From contig DATKPK010000054.1 in assembly GCA_035524095.1 (NCBI GenBank), positions 1 through 12,333 on the forward strand: a stretch of DNA of 12,333 nucleotides, written 5' to 3'. The stretch is from DATJUF01 sp035524095 (lineage in GTDB: Bacteria > Desulfobacterota > Binatia > Binatales > Binataceae). A model generated the notes under the pieces. That model had not been told where the DNA came from, ran no database searches, and was given only the letters and a program-made list of their open reading frames with translations. The translations under genes were made by a program, and so were the position numbers. Below, in pieces: positions 1-6,736 of this stretch (its first letter is position 1; every line of letters begins with the position of its first letter).

Positions 1-1602
1 CGCCAGCGCCGCAGCAAATTTGGGGTCATTGGGATCGCGCGTGCCGGCTTCGGTCGCAGCCAGCCCTTCGGGATTTCCGCCGAGCACGATATCGGTGCCG
101 CGGCCTGCCATGTTGGTCGAAATCGTTACAGCGCCGAGCCGTCCGGCTTGAGCGACGATCTCAGCCTCGCGTTCATGGTTCTTCGCATTGAGGACGAAAT
201 GTTTGATCCCGTCACGCTTGAGCTGGTTGGCCACGCGCTCCGACTTCTCGATCGAAACGGTTCCCACGAGTACCGGCTGACCGCGCTGCTGGCAGTCCTT
301 AATCTCTTCGACCACCGCGTCAAACTTTTCTTCTTCCGATTTATAAACGACGTCGTGGTTGTCTTCGCGAACCATCGGCTTGTTGGTCGGAATCACCATC
401 ACGTCGAGGTTGTAGATTTCCTTGAACTCGACCGCTTCGGTATCAGCCGTGCCGGTCATCCCGGCCAGCTTCTTGTACATGCGGAAGTAATTCTGGAAGG
501 TGATCGTCGCGAGTGTCTGATTCTCAGATTCGATCTTGACGTTTTCCTTGGCCTCGATCGCCTGATGGAGTCCATCACTCCATCGCCGGCCCGGCATCAT
601 CCGTCCCGTGAATTCATCGACGATAACGACCTGGCCTTCCTTGACCACGTAATCGACGTCGCGCTTGAAGATCGCGTGAGCCTTGAGGGCCTGGCCGCAA
701 TGATGCAGCAGCAGGATGTTGCGCGGGTCGTAAAGGTTGTCGATGCCCAGCAATTGCTCGACACGGGTCACGCCTTCTTCGGTAAGAGTGGCGGAGCGTA
801 GTTTCTCATCGACGGTGTAGTGATCTTCAAGCTTGAGGCGTGGAATCACCCGATCGACGACGTAATAGGTGTCGGTCGATTCCTCGGAGGCGCCTGAAAT
901 AATCAGCGGCGTGCGGGCTTCGTCGATCAGAATGGAATCGACTTCGTCGACGATGGCAAAGTTGTGTTCGCGCTGGACGTAATCCTCCAGGTTGAACTTC
1001 ATGTTGTCGCGGAGGTAATCGAAGCCGAATTCGTTGTTCTGGCCGTAGGTGATATCGGCGCGATAGGCGGCTTTGCGATCCAGATCAGGCACGCCATGCA
1101 CGACCACGCCGACGGTCAGGCCGAGGAAATTGTAGATGCGGCCCATCCATTCGGAGTCGCGGCGGGCGAGGTAGTCATTGACGGTAACGACGTGAACGCC
1201 GCGTCCGCTGAGGGCATTGAGGACGGCTGGCAGCGTCGCGACCAGGGTCTTGCCCTCGCCGGTTTTCATCTCGGCGATCATGCCGTGATGAAGCACCATC
1301 CCGCCGATTAACTGGACGTCAAAATGGCGCTGGCCGAGCGTGCGCCGCGCCGCCTCGCGAACGACGGCGAAGACCTCGGGCAGGATTTGCTCAAGGGCAT
1401 CTTCGCGATCCTCACGCTCTTCGATGGCGCTGATACGTTCTTTCCACGCTGCGATTTTCGCCCGCAAGTCATCATCGCTCAGCGCTTTGGTCGCTTCTTC
1501 GAGATCGTTGATTTCCGCAACGATGGGACGCATGCGCTTAAGCTCGCGGTCGTTTTTTGACCCGAAGATCTTGCGCGCCACCACGTTTAAAGATGAAGCC
1601 AT
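1..1602 (-). CDS. secA: Preprotein translocase ATPase SecA (N-terminal 534 residues; runs off left edge)
   Basis: SecA is the cytoplasmic motor ATPase that binds SecYEG and drives unfolded preproteins across the inner membrane. I read one uninterrupted frame from the ATG at 1602 to base 1, giving 534 codons; family members are usually 830-950 residues, so the C-terminal part lies outside. Visible landmarks are the nucleotide-binding region FDVQLIGG (94-101), Walker A MKTGEGKT (112-119), TVNDYLARRD shortly after, GQNNEFGFDYLRDN, Walker B VDEVD (218-222), MTGTADTEA (382-390) and NMAGRGTDI (497-505). Their order and spacing match canonical SecA, with no frameshift in the part read. It is the last visible gene of a minus-strand run after murI, but a 125-bp gap with a possible promoter suggests some independent transcription. 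The Shine-Dalgarno is weak; the start is supported by the typical N-terminus (KIFGSKNDRELKRM). Confidence 0.97.
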   Translation of the reverse strand, partial: MASSLNVVARKIFGSKNDRELKRMRPIVAEINDLEEATKALSDDDLRAKIAAWKERISAIEEREDREDALEQILPEVFAVVREAARRTLGQRHFDVQLIGGMVLHHGMIAEMKTGEGKTLVATLPAVLNALSGRGVHVVTVNDYLARRDSEWMGRIYNFLGLTVGVVVHGVPDLDRKAAYRADITYGQNNEFGFDYLRDNMKFNLEDYVQREHNFAIVDEVDSILIDEARTPLIISGASEESTDTYYVVDRVIPRLKLEDHYTVDEKLRSATLTEEGVTRVEQLLGIDNLYDPRNILLLHHCGQALKAHAIFKRDVDYVVKEGQVVIVDEFTGRMMPGRRWSDGLHQAIEAKENVKIESENQTLATITFQNYFRMYKKLAGMTGTADTEAVEFKEIYNLDVMVIPTNKPMVREDNHDVVYKSEEEKFDAVVEEIKDCQQRGQPVLVGTVSIEKSERVANQLKRDGIKHFVLNAKNHEREAEIVAQAGRLGAVTISTNMAGRGTDIVLGGNPEGLAATEAGTRDPNDPKFAAALA

Positions 1603-1676
1603 AATTTGCGATCGAGCCTACGGCCGTTCAGCCGGAATGGAAATGCCCGCAGCTCTCGAGGCGCGGACTCGTAAGA

Positions 1677-1705
1677 ATTCTAGCGCATCGCTCAAAGATT
1701 TTCAG
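1677..1705 (-). promoter_or_regulatory. Possible sigma-70-type promoter upstream of secA
   Basis: On the minus strand, CTGAAA (1700-1705, 4 of 6 matches to TTGACA) and TAGAAT (1677-1682, 5 of 6 matches to TATAAT) are separated by 17 bp. They lie in the 125-bp murI-secA gap, giving a leader of about 70 nt before the secA ATG. This is a consensus match by eye only; chance matches of this quality are common. Confidence 0.33.
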
Positions 1706-1727
1706 CGCGCTCATACTTTTTAGATTC

Positions 1728-2657
1728 TCAACGCTCGATGCGGACGGCGGATTCGACTTGCGGCCCGAGAAAGCGCCGGCCGACTCGCACGAAGCGATCA
1801 GGTGTCTCGGTGACGAAGAAACTCTGACGCCCCGCGCCGCCGCGCCGAGCAATGTGCAAGCTAGCCAATCGCTCACGCACCGCTCCGGCGGTTGCCGTGG
1901 CAGAATCGACGATGCGGACGCGCGGCCCTAAGACGCGCTCAAAGAGGCCGCGCAGCAGCGGATAGTGGGTGCATCCGAGCAGGAGCGTATCGATGCCGCT
2001 CGCTTTGAGACTTTCGAGATAGTGGGCGACGGTGCATTCGGCGATCTCGTTATCCGTCCAACCTTCTTCGACCAGCGGCACCAGCAATGGGCAAGCGCGC
2101 GTATAGATTTCGAGACCGGGCTTAAGCGCTTGAATCGCCCGCGTGTAAGCGCCGGAAGCGATCGTGGCCTCGGTGCCGATCACGCCAATCTTACCCGAGC
2201 GCGAGGCCTTGACCGCCGCACGCGCTCCCGGCTCGATCACTCCAACCACCGGCACCATTGTGTCCCGCGTGATCTCGCCAAGCGCGACCGCACTCGAAGT
2301 ATTGCAGGCTACGACCAACAGCTTGATGCCCTTCGCGAGCAGGAATTCGGTGTTTTCGCGCGAATAGCGGGTGATCACCTCGTTAGACTTGGTGCCGTAA
2401 GGCAGCCGTGCGGTATCACCCAGGTAAATAAAGTCCTCGGACGGTAGCAACGAGACGAGCTCCTGCAGCACAGTGAGTCCGCCGATGCCGGAATCGAACA
2501 CGCCGATCGGACGGATGCGGCCGTCAGTACCTGGAGTCCGCGAAGCGCGCGCTGCCTTGGGTGCGCCATTCGCGGCCGTTCCGTTGGTATGTGCAGGAAC
2601 GAGACGCCCTGGCTTGCGCGAGGAGCGATGGTTAGTCGTGTCGGTTAGGGTCGCCAT
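1728..2657 (-). CDS. murI: Glutamate racemase MurI with N-terminal extension
   Basis: MurI interconverts L- and D-glutamate without a cofactor in the cytoplasm, supplying D-glutamate to MurD for peptidoglycan. The Asp/Glu racemase fold shows IGVFDSGIGG (51-60), YLGDTARLPYG (78-88), the first catalytic cysteine in ACNTSS (Cys118) and the second in GCTHYP (Cys229), the two-cysteine arrangement required for the reaction. The 309-residue length exceeds the usual 260-270 because about 48 residues precede the catalytic domain. That stretch is rich in Ala, Arg, Pro, Thr and Gly, looks disordered, and has no signal peptide. I found no in-frame ATG or GTG near residue 48 and no strong Shine-Dalgarno at the ATG at 2657. 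The extension could therefore be real or come from a rarer start codon. It lies 45 bp after engB and probably shares its transcript. Confidence 0.95.
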   Translation of the reverse strand: MATLTDTTNHRSSRKPGRLVPAHTNGTAANGAPKAARASRTPGTDGRIRPIGVFDSGIGGLTVLQELVSLLPSEDFIYLGDTARLPYGTKSNEVITRYSRENTEFLLAKGIKLLVVACNTSSAVALGEITRDTMVPVVGVIEPGARAAVKASRSGKIGVIGTEATIASGAYTRAIQALKPGLEIYTRACPLLVPLVEEGWTDNEIAECTVAHYLESLKASGIDTLLLGCTHYPLLRGLFERVLGPRVRIVDSATATAGAVRERLASLHIARRGGAGRQSFFVTETPDRFVRVGRRFLGPQVESAVRIER

Positions 2658-2702
2658 GGGGCTTCGGCTGATCGTTCAAGTATCCGCGCGCGGTTGTAGC
2701 GA

Positions 2703-3299
2703 TCAATCTCGATCTCGCACTGGAAGGGGCTGCTGCTGAACAAGATCAAGAAGGCGATGCCGCAAGGCCTCGACGCCTTCGCCATCGAGGGCGGAGCATG
2801 GAATCGGTTCGACTCCGATTGGCACGAAGCTGCGGAGTGCCGCTCCACGCTGAGAATTGCGGAGCTTATCCCATTTGGTCGCGACGACGATCACCTCACG
2901 TCCGCGAGCGCGGACGGCGTCGGCCAAGGCAATTTCCTCTTGTGCGGGACCACGACGCCCATCGATCAGGATAACCAATGAGGCTAGATTCTCGCGTTCC
3001 GCCAGGTAATCAAACAGCAGGCTAGTGATGCGGGCAGCATCCGTCCGCGCCATTTTCGCATAGCCGAAGCCGGGCAGATCGACCAGCGTCAGCCTCCCGA
3101 TAGTATCGAAAAAGTTGATTGAACGGGTGCGGCCGGGGGTCTTGCTGGTGCGCGCCAACCCTTTGACTCCGGTAATGGCATTCAAAAGCGAGCTCTTGCC
3201 GACATTGGAGCGGCCCGCCAAGGCGACCTCTATCCGATCAGAGCGCGGGCAATCTGCCAGCGTAAGCGCCGAGCGAGCGAATTTCGCGGTGAGTGCCAT
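2703..3299 (-). CDS. engB: Ribosome-biogenesis GTPase EngB (YsxC/YihA)
   Basis: EngB is a small TRAFAC-class GTPase needed for late assembly of the large ribosomal subunit and, in model organisms, for division and growth. At 198 residues it matches the usual 190-210. The GTPase motifs appear in order: G1 GRSNVGKS (29-36), the G2 region TSKTPGRT (51-58), G3 DLPGFGY (74-80), G4 TKWD (141-144) and G5 CSAL (168-171). The strand before G1 (IEVALAGRS) and the start MALTAKFARSA are typical of this family rather than Era or Der. The ATG at 3299 has no clear Shine-Dalgarno. A second ATG at 3308 is out of frame. It precedes murI by 45 bp and follows the PEBP gene by 68 bp on the same strand. Confidence 0.96.
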   Translation of the reverse strand: MALTAKFARSALTLADCPRSDRIEVALAGRSNVGKSSLLNAITGVKGLARTSKTPGRTRSINFFDTIGRLTLVDLPGFGYAKMARTDAARITSLLFDYLAERENLASLVILIDGRRGPAQEEIALADAVRARGREVIVVATKWDKLRNSQRGAALRSFVPIGVEPIPCSALDGEGVEALRHRLLDLVQQQPLPVRDRD

Positions 3300-3350
3300 C
3301 GAATCATGATACGCATCACGGAACGAGTCGGCACGTATGCAATGAGGCGG

Positions 3351-3362
3351 ACGTACGTACGT
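3351..3362. repeat. 12-bp palindrome of three ACGT units between the PEBP gene and engB
   Basis: ACGT is repeated three times in tandem, making a perfect 12-bp palindrome in the 68-bp gap, 52 bp upstream of the engB ATG and just after the PEBP stop. There is no T-tract, so it is not a convincing terminator. It could be an operator or chance; the arms do not extend further. Confidence 0.4.
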
Positions 3363-3367
3363 TCGGT

Positions 3368-3910
3368 CTAGCGTGCGAAAATGCCGACGAGATCGGTTTG
3401 CCTAAGGATATGGCCATGCATCGCGGTCTCGACCTGAGCGGCGTCTGCGTCGCTGGTGAGATTCAGGTTGTCGTCGAGCGCGTAAAGCCTGAAATGGTAG
3501 TGATGATCTTTACCCGGGGGCGGACACGGGCTGGTATAACCGGTCTCGCCACCGCCGTTTTGTCCCTGGGTCGCACCGAAAGCGGTCCTGGCGGTTGGAG
3601 GGACCCCTTCAGGCATCGCACGGACCGACACCGGGATATCGAAAATGACCCAATGGACAAAATTACCCGAAGGGGCGTCGGGATCCTTGACGATCAGCGC
3701 TATGGATTTGGCGGAGGGTGGCACATCGCTCCAAGCCAGAGCAGGCGATATACCATCACCCGAACAGGTGAATCTAACCGGTATATTCGTATTATTAGCG
3801 AAAGCGGGACTGCTGAGCGTCAAATTATGCTGCGCAGCCGCGGACTTAGGGTTCGTCAAAAAGGCGATGGCAAAGATGGCTATTAGAAGGTAAGCGTTGC
3901 GATTGCACAT
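3368..3910 (-). CDS. Exported YbhB/YbcL-family (PEBP-like) protein
   Basis: This belongs to the phosphatidylethanolamine-binding protein superfamily, the YbhB/YbcL group often annotated as Raf kinase inhibitor-like; its bacterial role is poorly defined. The ligand-pocket signatures are clear: FTCSGDGISPALAW (47-60), DPDAPSGNFVHWV (76-88) and SPCPPPGKDHHYHF (127-140), including the paired aspartates, the HW histidine and the late Cys/His cluster. The N-terminus has a short basic stretch, a hydrophobic core (about 7-19) and an AAA-Q cleavage site near residue 26, so the mature protein of about 154 residues should be periplasmic or secreted. Cys49 and Cys129 are candidates for a disulfide in that compartment. 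The ATG at 3910 lacks a good Shine-Dalgarno. The gene looks lower in GC than its neighbours (visual impression). It lies upstream of engB but probably has its own promoter. Confidence 0.93.
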   Translation of the reverse strand: MCNRNAYLLIAIFAIAFLTNPKSAAAQHNLTLSSPAFANNTNIPVRFTCSGDGISPALAWSDVPPSAKSIALIVKDPDAPSGNFVHWVIFDIPVSVRAMPEGVPPTARTAFGATQGQNGGGETGYTSPCPPPGKDHHYHFRLYALDDNLNLTSDADAAQVETAMHGHILRQTDLVGIFAR

Positions 3911-3924
3911 AATATGACGATGAT

Positions 3925-3951
3925 TTGGTTAAAAGGTTGACCTAAAACCAA
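3925..3951. promoter_or_regulatory. Imperfect dyad upstream of the PEBP gene (candidate operator)
   Basis: TTGGTT (3925-3930) and AGGT (3934-3937) are mirrored by ACCT (3940-3943) and AACCAA (3946-3951), centred on TG at 3938-3939. The spacers between half-elements differ by one base (AAA against AA). The dyad begins 14 bp upstream of the PEBP ATG, where a repressor or activator would act, and lies between that gene and the divergent DNA-binding gene at 4205. Binding is an inference only. Confidence 0.4.
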
Positions 3952-4049
3952 TAGCCGCGTGGTGAAAGCCCTTGCATCCTCGCGAAAGGTCTTCGACAGT
4001 TGATGTTATTAGATACGCGCAGGAGCGTGGCTGAAACCCTTCAAATTCT

Positions 4050-4079
4050 TTGATCGCCCTCTTGACCCACAAATATAGT
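4050..4079 (+). promoter_or_regulatory. Possible promoter of the small HTH gene; description of the 3911-4204 gap
   Basis: TTGATC (4050-4055, 4 of 6) and TATAGT (4074-4079, 5 of 6) are 18 bp apart and point at the GTG at 4205, implying a leader of about 120 nt. A second -35-like TTGACC lies at 4062-4067 with no good -10. Near the end of the leader, TCCCG and CGGGG around CTGAT (4156-4170) can form a small stem. The rest of this 294-bp gap is AT-richer than its surroundings, and I see no gene or RNA family I recognise in it. Confidence 0.35.
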
Positions 4080-4192
4080 TTTCGCTACGTTTGGTGTCGT
4101 CAAAACTGCTTTAATACAGCGTAATCGCGGAATGCGACAGTTTCTTAAACCTTGCTCCCGCTGATCGGGGAAGGCTGGGCGCCGTAACAATC

Positions 4193-4198
4193 GGAGAG
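4193..4198 (+). promoter_or_regulatory. Ribosome binding site GGAGAG fixing a GTG start
   Basis: GGAGAG lies 6 nt before the GTG at 4205. Later in-frame ATGs at 4226 and 4238 have no comparable site, so the GTG is the likely start. Confidence 0.7.
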
Positions 4199-4204
4199 TC
4201 CATT

Positions 4205-4423
4205 GTGGCTGAACCTAAATACAATATGCCCCGCGTGATGACCGTGAGAGAGTTGTCAGCCTACTTACGGGTTCATCCGTCAACCATTTACAAGCTGCTG
4301 CGGCGAGGCGAACTCCCGGGCTTCCGGATCGGTACCGACTGGCGTTTCAACGCCGAGGTAATCGACCGCTGGTGCCTTGAGCGCAACATGCGGCCCGCTG
4401 AAGCCGAGTTTCGTGGGAATTAG
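4205..4423 (+). CDS. Small excisionase-type (MerR-like) helix-turn-helix DNA-binding protein
   Basis: This 72-residue protein is almost entirely one DNA-binding domain of the HTH_17/excisionase type. The helix-turn-helix spans about residues 13-38 (TVRELSAYLRVHPSTIYKLL, then RRGELP). A wing follows (FRIGTDWRF, 40-48), then a last helix (EVIDRWCLERN, 51-61) and a short polar tail. It has no effector or oligomerisation domain. Start GTG at 4205 is chosen from its ribosome binding site. It is a single-gene unit: a divergent gap on its left and a strong hairpin terminator on its right. Despite the family name no integrase, recombinase or att-like repeat is visible, so a local transcription regulator is more likely than a recombination directionality factor. 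The target is unknown; the dyad at 3925-3951 is the nearest candidate site. Confidence 0.88.
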   Translation: MAEPKYNMPRVMTVRELSAYLRVHPSTIYKLLRRGELPGFRIGTDWRFNAEVIDRWCLERNMRPAEAEFRGN

Positions 4424-4455
4424 CCTCTAAATTCCGTCTTTCGCCTGGTCGAAAT

Positions 4456-4503
4456 GATACGGCAGTGCCGTTTGGCACCGCCGTATCGCCGTTTCTATTT
4501 TTT
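4456..4503 (+). terminator. Strong intrinsic terminator between converging genes
   Basis: GATACGGC (4456-4463) pairs with GCCGTATC (4480-4487). After one A/C mismatch, GTGCC (4465-4469) pairs with GGCAC (4474-4478), closing on the loop GTTT. Four bases later comes TTTCTATTTTTT (4492-4503). It sits 32 bp after the HTH stop and the T-tract overlaps the SDR stop codon. On the minus strand the hairpin is followed only by a weak T-rich stretch, so termination there is possible but less sure. Confidence 0.85.
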
Positions 4504-5271
4504 GCGACTGCCCGGCGCTGCAGGTAAATCGACAAGCCGAGGTCCACTAGGCCGTACCTCGATGGCTCGCCCGGCAAGGCTGTCGTCGCGAATCAAAGTG
4601 ACGACGGCGTCAGCGATGGCGCTCGGCTGCAAGATGGTGGCGGGGACGCCAGTTGGCCGACCCGCTTTGAGCGCAGCCGCCTCCGCTTTTCGTACTAGCG
4701 GGGTGTCGACGACACCTGGGCATACGCAGTTAACGCGGATGTTGAGCCGTGAGGCCCACGGGGCGAGCGAATAGGTGAAATTGACCACGCCGGCCTTCGC
4801 CGCCCCGTAGACTGGGTCTTCTTTGAACGGATACAGTCCCGCCATCGATGCCGTGTTCACGATGGCCCCGCCGCCGGTCTTTTCCATGATCGGGGCCGCG
4901 AGATGACATCCGAGAATGACTCCGACCAAGTCGACTTCGAGCACACGTCGCCAGCGGGCAACGTCAACCGATTGAAAGTTCGGCCGTCCTAGCCCGATAC
5001 CTGCGTTATTGTAGAGGATATCCAGACGGCCGAAGCGATCGACGGCGGTTTGCAGCATTCGCGCAGAGTCAGTCTCGTTAGTTATGTCGGCTTTGACGAA
5101 AGCAGCACGTCCCCCCCTGGCTTCGAGCGATTTGACTGTTTCAGCCCCGAGAGCCTGATCAAGGTCAGCAATCACGACCGCTGCACCCTCGTGGACGAGA
5201 CGTTCCGCGGTCGCACGGCCGATGCCTGAAGCGCCGCCGGTTATCACGGCAACTTTCCCAACTATCTCCAT
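4495..5271 (-). CDS. Short-chain dehydrogenase/reductase, classical SDR, probably NAD(H)-dependent
   Basis: This is a 258-residue classical SDR, the usual length for the family, with one Rossmann domain. Seen are the dinucleotide motif TGGASGIG (11-18), Asp36 at the end of the second strand (VVIADLD), which favours NAD(H) over NADP(H), and NNAG (88-91). The catalytic residues Ser142, Tyr155 and Lys159 (YGAAK) are present, as is CPGVVDTP (184-191). No membrane segment or signal is seen. The substrate cannot be told from sequence; alcohols, hydroxy-acyl compounds and sterol-like molecules are all family options. GGAG lies about 9 nt before the ATG at 5271. It follows DUF1634 by 51 bp on the same strand, a gap containing a small GC stem (GCCCG/CGGGC, 5302-5316), so co-transcription with the TSUP/DUF1634 pair is possible. 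The stop codon overlaps the opposing terminator T-tract. Confidence 0.93.
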   Translation of the reverse strand: MEIVGKVAVITGGASGIGRATAERLVHEGAAVVIADLDQALGAETVKSLEARGGRAAFVKADITNETDSARMLQTAVDRFGRLDILYNNAGIGLGRPNFQSVDVARWRRVLEVDLVGVILGCHLAAPIMEKTGGGAIVNTASMAGLYPFKEDPVYGAAKAGVVNFTYSLAPWASRLNIRVNCVCPGVVDTPLVRKAEAAALKAGRPTGVPATILQPSAIADAVVTLIRDDSLAGRAIEVRPSGPRLVDLPAAPGSRKK

Positions 5272-5322
5272 AACTTAACTCCAGTGGATGAAGGACCATC
5301 CGCCCGGTTAGCGGGCAATCGT

Positions 5323-5760
5323 TCAGCCGATTCGTCCCAGCATCATCCCGGCAATCAGGGCGGTCAGGACGTAGGCCGTTGCGGCTATATATACGACGTC
5401 GCGCTCGCGGATGAACAGGATAAGCGTGAAGGCTACACGCCCGAGCGGCACCAGTGTCAGTACTAGGAGGCCGAGGGTCAGCATCGAGTGGGCATCACCG
5501 CTCAACGACCCATTAACCAATTCTATGAAGTCTTCAGCCGGGCGGGTTGCAGTTCCTCCCTGCACGAGGCGATAGCGGCTGACGTAATAGGCGGGTTCCC
5601 TAATCCCCGTGTAGATCAGGCCGAAAATCAAGATCAAAGTGGCGGCGATCAAGATCGTTCGAAGCAGGAACGGCGTCCATGTGCGCAGGATCTTTTCTTC
5701 GTCAGCCTTAGCGTCCATGAGTGATCTCATCAGCGCTAAAGCCCCGAATAGGCGCGCCAT
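5323..5760 (-). CDS. DUF1634 small membrane protein, partner of the TSUP permease
   Basis: This is a 145-residue integral membrane protein with three likely membrane segments at about 31-52, 92-115 and 121-142. The pattern LGLLVLTLVPLGRVAF followed by FIRERD and a last hydrophobic helix is what I know as the DUF1634 signature. The family has no established function and is typically encoded beside a TauE/SafE-type permease, as here: the first ATG lies inside the end of the permease gene (25-bp overlap), implying translational coupling. Start choice is uncertain; in-frame ATGs at 5760, 5730 and 5718 all have weak ribosome binding sites, and a start at 5718 (MDAKADEEK) would still keep every membrane segment. 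The loop between helices 1 and 2 (about 53-91) is polar and probably sits on one side of the membrane as a small domain. Confidence 0.88.
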   Translation of the reverse strand: MARLFGALALMRSLMDAKADEEKILRTWTPFLLRTILIAATLILIFGLIYTGIREPAYYVSRYRLVQGGTATRPAEDFIELVNGSLSGDAHSMLTLGLLVLTLVPLGRVAFTLILFIRERDVVYIAATAYVLTALIAGMMLGRIG

Positions 5761-6563
5761 CCCATTTCAATAGCGATCAAAATCAGCAGCACGACGAAGA
5801 GTTTGCGCAGCGCTTCCGAGGGCAGATGCGGCAGCATCCGGCTGCCGGTCAGCGCTCCTGCGGTCACGCCGAGAGCGACGGGCGCTGCGACCGTGGCCGC
5901 AACGTCACCTCGCGATAGAAAGACCAGCGCTCCGGCGCCAGCCGTCACACCGATCATAAAGTTACTGGTGGCGCTCGAAACCTTGAGCGGCAGCCTCATG
6001 AAGTAATCCATCGCGGTTACCTTAACCGCACCGGCACCGATACCGAGCAGGCCGGACATTACCCCGGCGACCACCATCAGGACGGCCCCAATCGGCAGGT
6101 GGGTCACGCCGTAGCCGACGGTCCTGCCGTGCTCGTCGGTGGTTGTACCGCCGAGTTGGAGGCGTTCGCAGAGCGGATCCGACTTCGAGACGAGCGACTC
6201 GCCGTGCCCGCGTAGCGAGAAATAGGCGGATTGGAGCATCATCAGGGCGAACAGCATCTCGAGGACGGGAGCGGAGAAAACGCCCGCCAGATAGGCCCCG
6301 GTAAGTGCACCGGTTACGGTCGCACATTCGAGAATCATCGCGACGCGAAGGTTAGTCCAGCCGTCACGCACGAAAGCGACACTGGCGCCCGCGCTGGTCG
6401 CGACGACCGAAATCAAGCTGGCCCCGACAGCGACATTCATCGGGATGTGAGCAAGAAGGACGAGCGCCGGAACGATAAAAACGCCGCCGCCAAGACCGGA
6501 GAGCGCGCCGACGAAGCCCGCGCCAACGGCCAGCGTGAAGAGGGCCGCGACGATCGTCAGCAT
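5736..6563 (-). CDS. TSUP (TauE/SafE) family membrane permease
   Basis: TSUP proteins are inner-membrane carriers implicated in moving sulfite, sulfoacetate, taurine-derived or other organic anions; the substrate here is unknown. From the chosen ATG at 6563 the protein has 275 residues, near the family norm, with about eight hydrophobic segments. The two inverted-repeat signatures are visible: GALSGLGGG (19-27) and SGLLGIGAG (170-178), followed by LPLKVSSATSNFMIG (191-205). The second glycine motif reads GIGAG where I would expect GIGGG. A central hydrophilic loop (about 118-159) separates the halves, as in the DUF1634-associated subgroup. The frame opens further upstream to an ATG at 6710, but those 49 residues are polar, Arg/Pro-rich and unlike the family, so I prefer 6563 even though no clear Shine-Dalgarno precedes it. 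The 3' end overlaps DUF1634. Confidence 0.9.
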   Translation of the reverse strand: MLTIVAALFTLAVGAGFVGALSGLGGGVFIVPALVLLAHIPMNVAVGASLISVVATSAGASVAFVRDGWTNLRVAMILECATVTGALTGAYLAGVFSAPVLEMLFALMMLQSAYFSLRGHGESLVSKSDPLCERLQLGGTTTDEHGRTVGYGVTHLPIGAVLMVVAGVMSGLLGIGAGAVKVTAMDYFMRLPLKVSSATSNFMIGVTAGAGALVFLSRGDVAATVAAPVALGVTAGALTGSRMLPHLPSEALRKLFVVLLILIAIEMGWRAYSGL

Positions 6564-6736
6564 GCGCAATCGTTGAGATGAAGGTGCGGCATTAGAGATT
6601 CCTGTTGGCGGCGGCCTGCGGACGGAGTTACAAGCCGCGCCAGTTTGGAAAGACGATGTTACAGCCGTTCGTTTGGTGACGGAATGCGGCTCGGCGAGTT
6701 CGCAGAGCACCGGCCGGAACCTAGACCGTTGGACGA
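6564..6736. other. 173-bp gap between cinA and the TSUP gene
   Basis: The gap holds an 8-bp palindrome CCGGCCGG at 6711-6718 and no convincing promoter or terminator. An open frame continues through it into the TSUP gene, so part of it could be coding if translation starts at 6710. Confidence 0.4.

Noticed and set aside
148..801. Plus-strand open frame of 217 codons
   Set aside because: It lies antisense to secA, where the minus frame carries all SecA motifs; the plus frame resembles no family I know.
3293..3886. Plus-strand open frame of 197 codons
   Set aside because: It is antisense to the PEBP gene, whose minus frame has a signal peptide and all family motifs.
3962..4003. Tiny leader open frame starting GTG upstream of the HTH gene
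   Set aside because: Thirteen codons with no Shine-Dalgarno and no attenuator-like codon pattern.
4205..4423. Reading the HTH gene as proof of a prophage or integrative element
   Set aside because: No integrase, structural phage gene, att-like repeat or tRNA is present in the window.
6564..6710. N-terminal 49-residue extension of the TSUP permease
   Set aside because: The residues are polar and Arg/Pro-rich and precede the first membrane segment; family members start near the ATG at 6563. Not fully excluded, since neither start has a good ribosome binding site.
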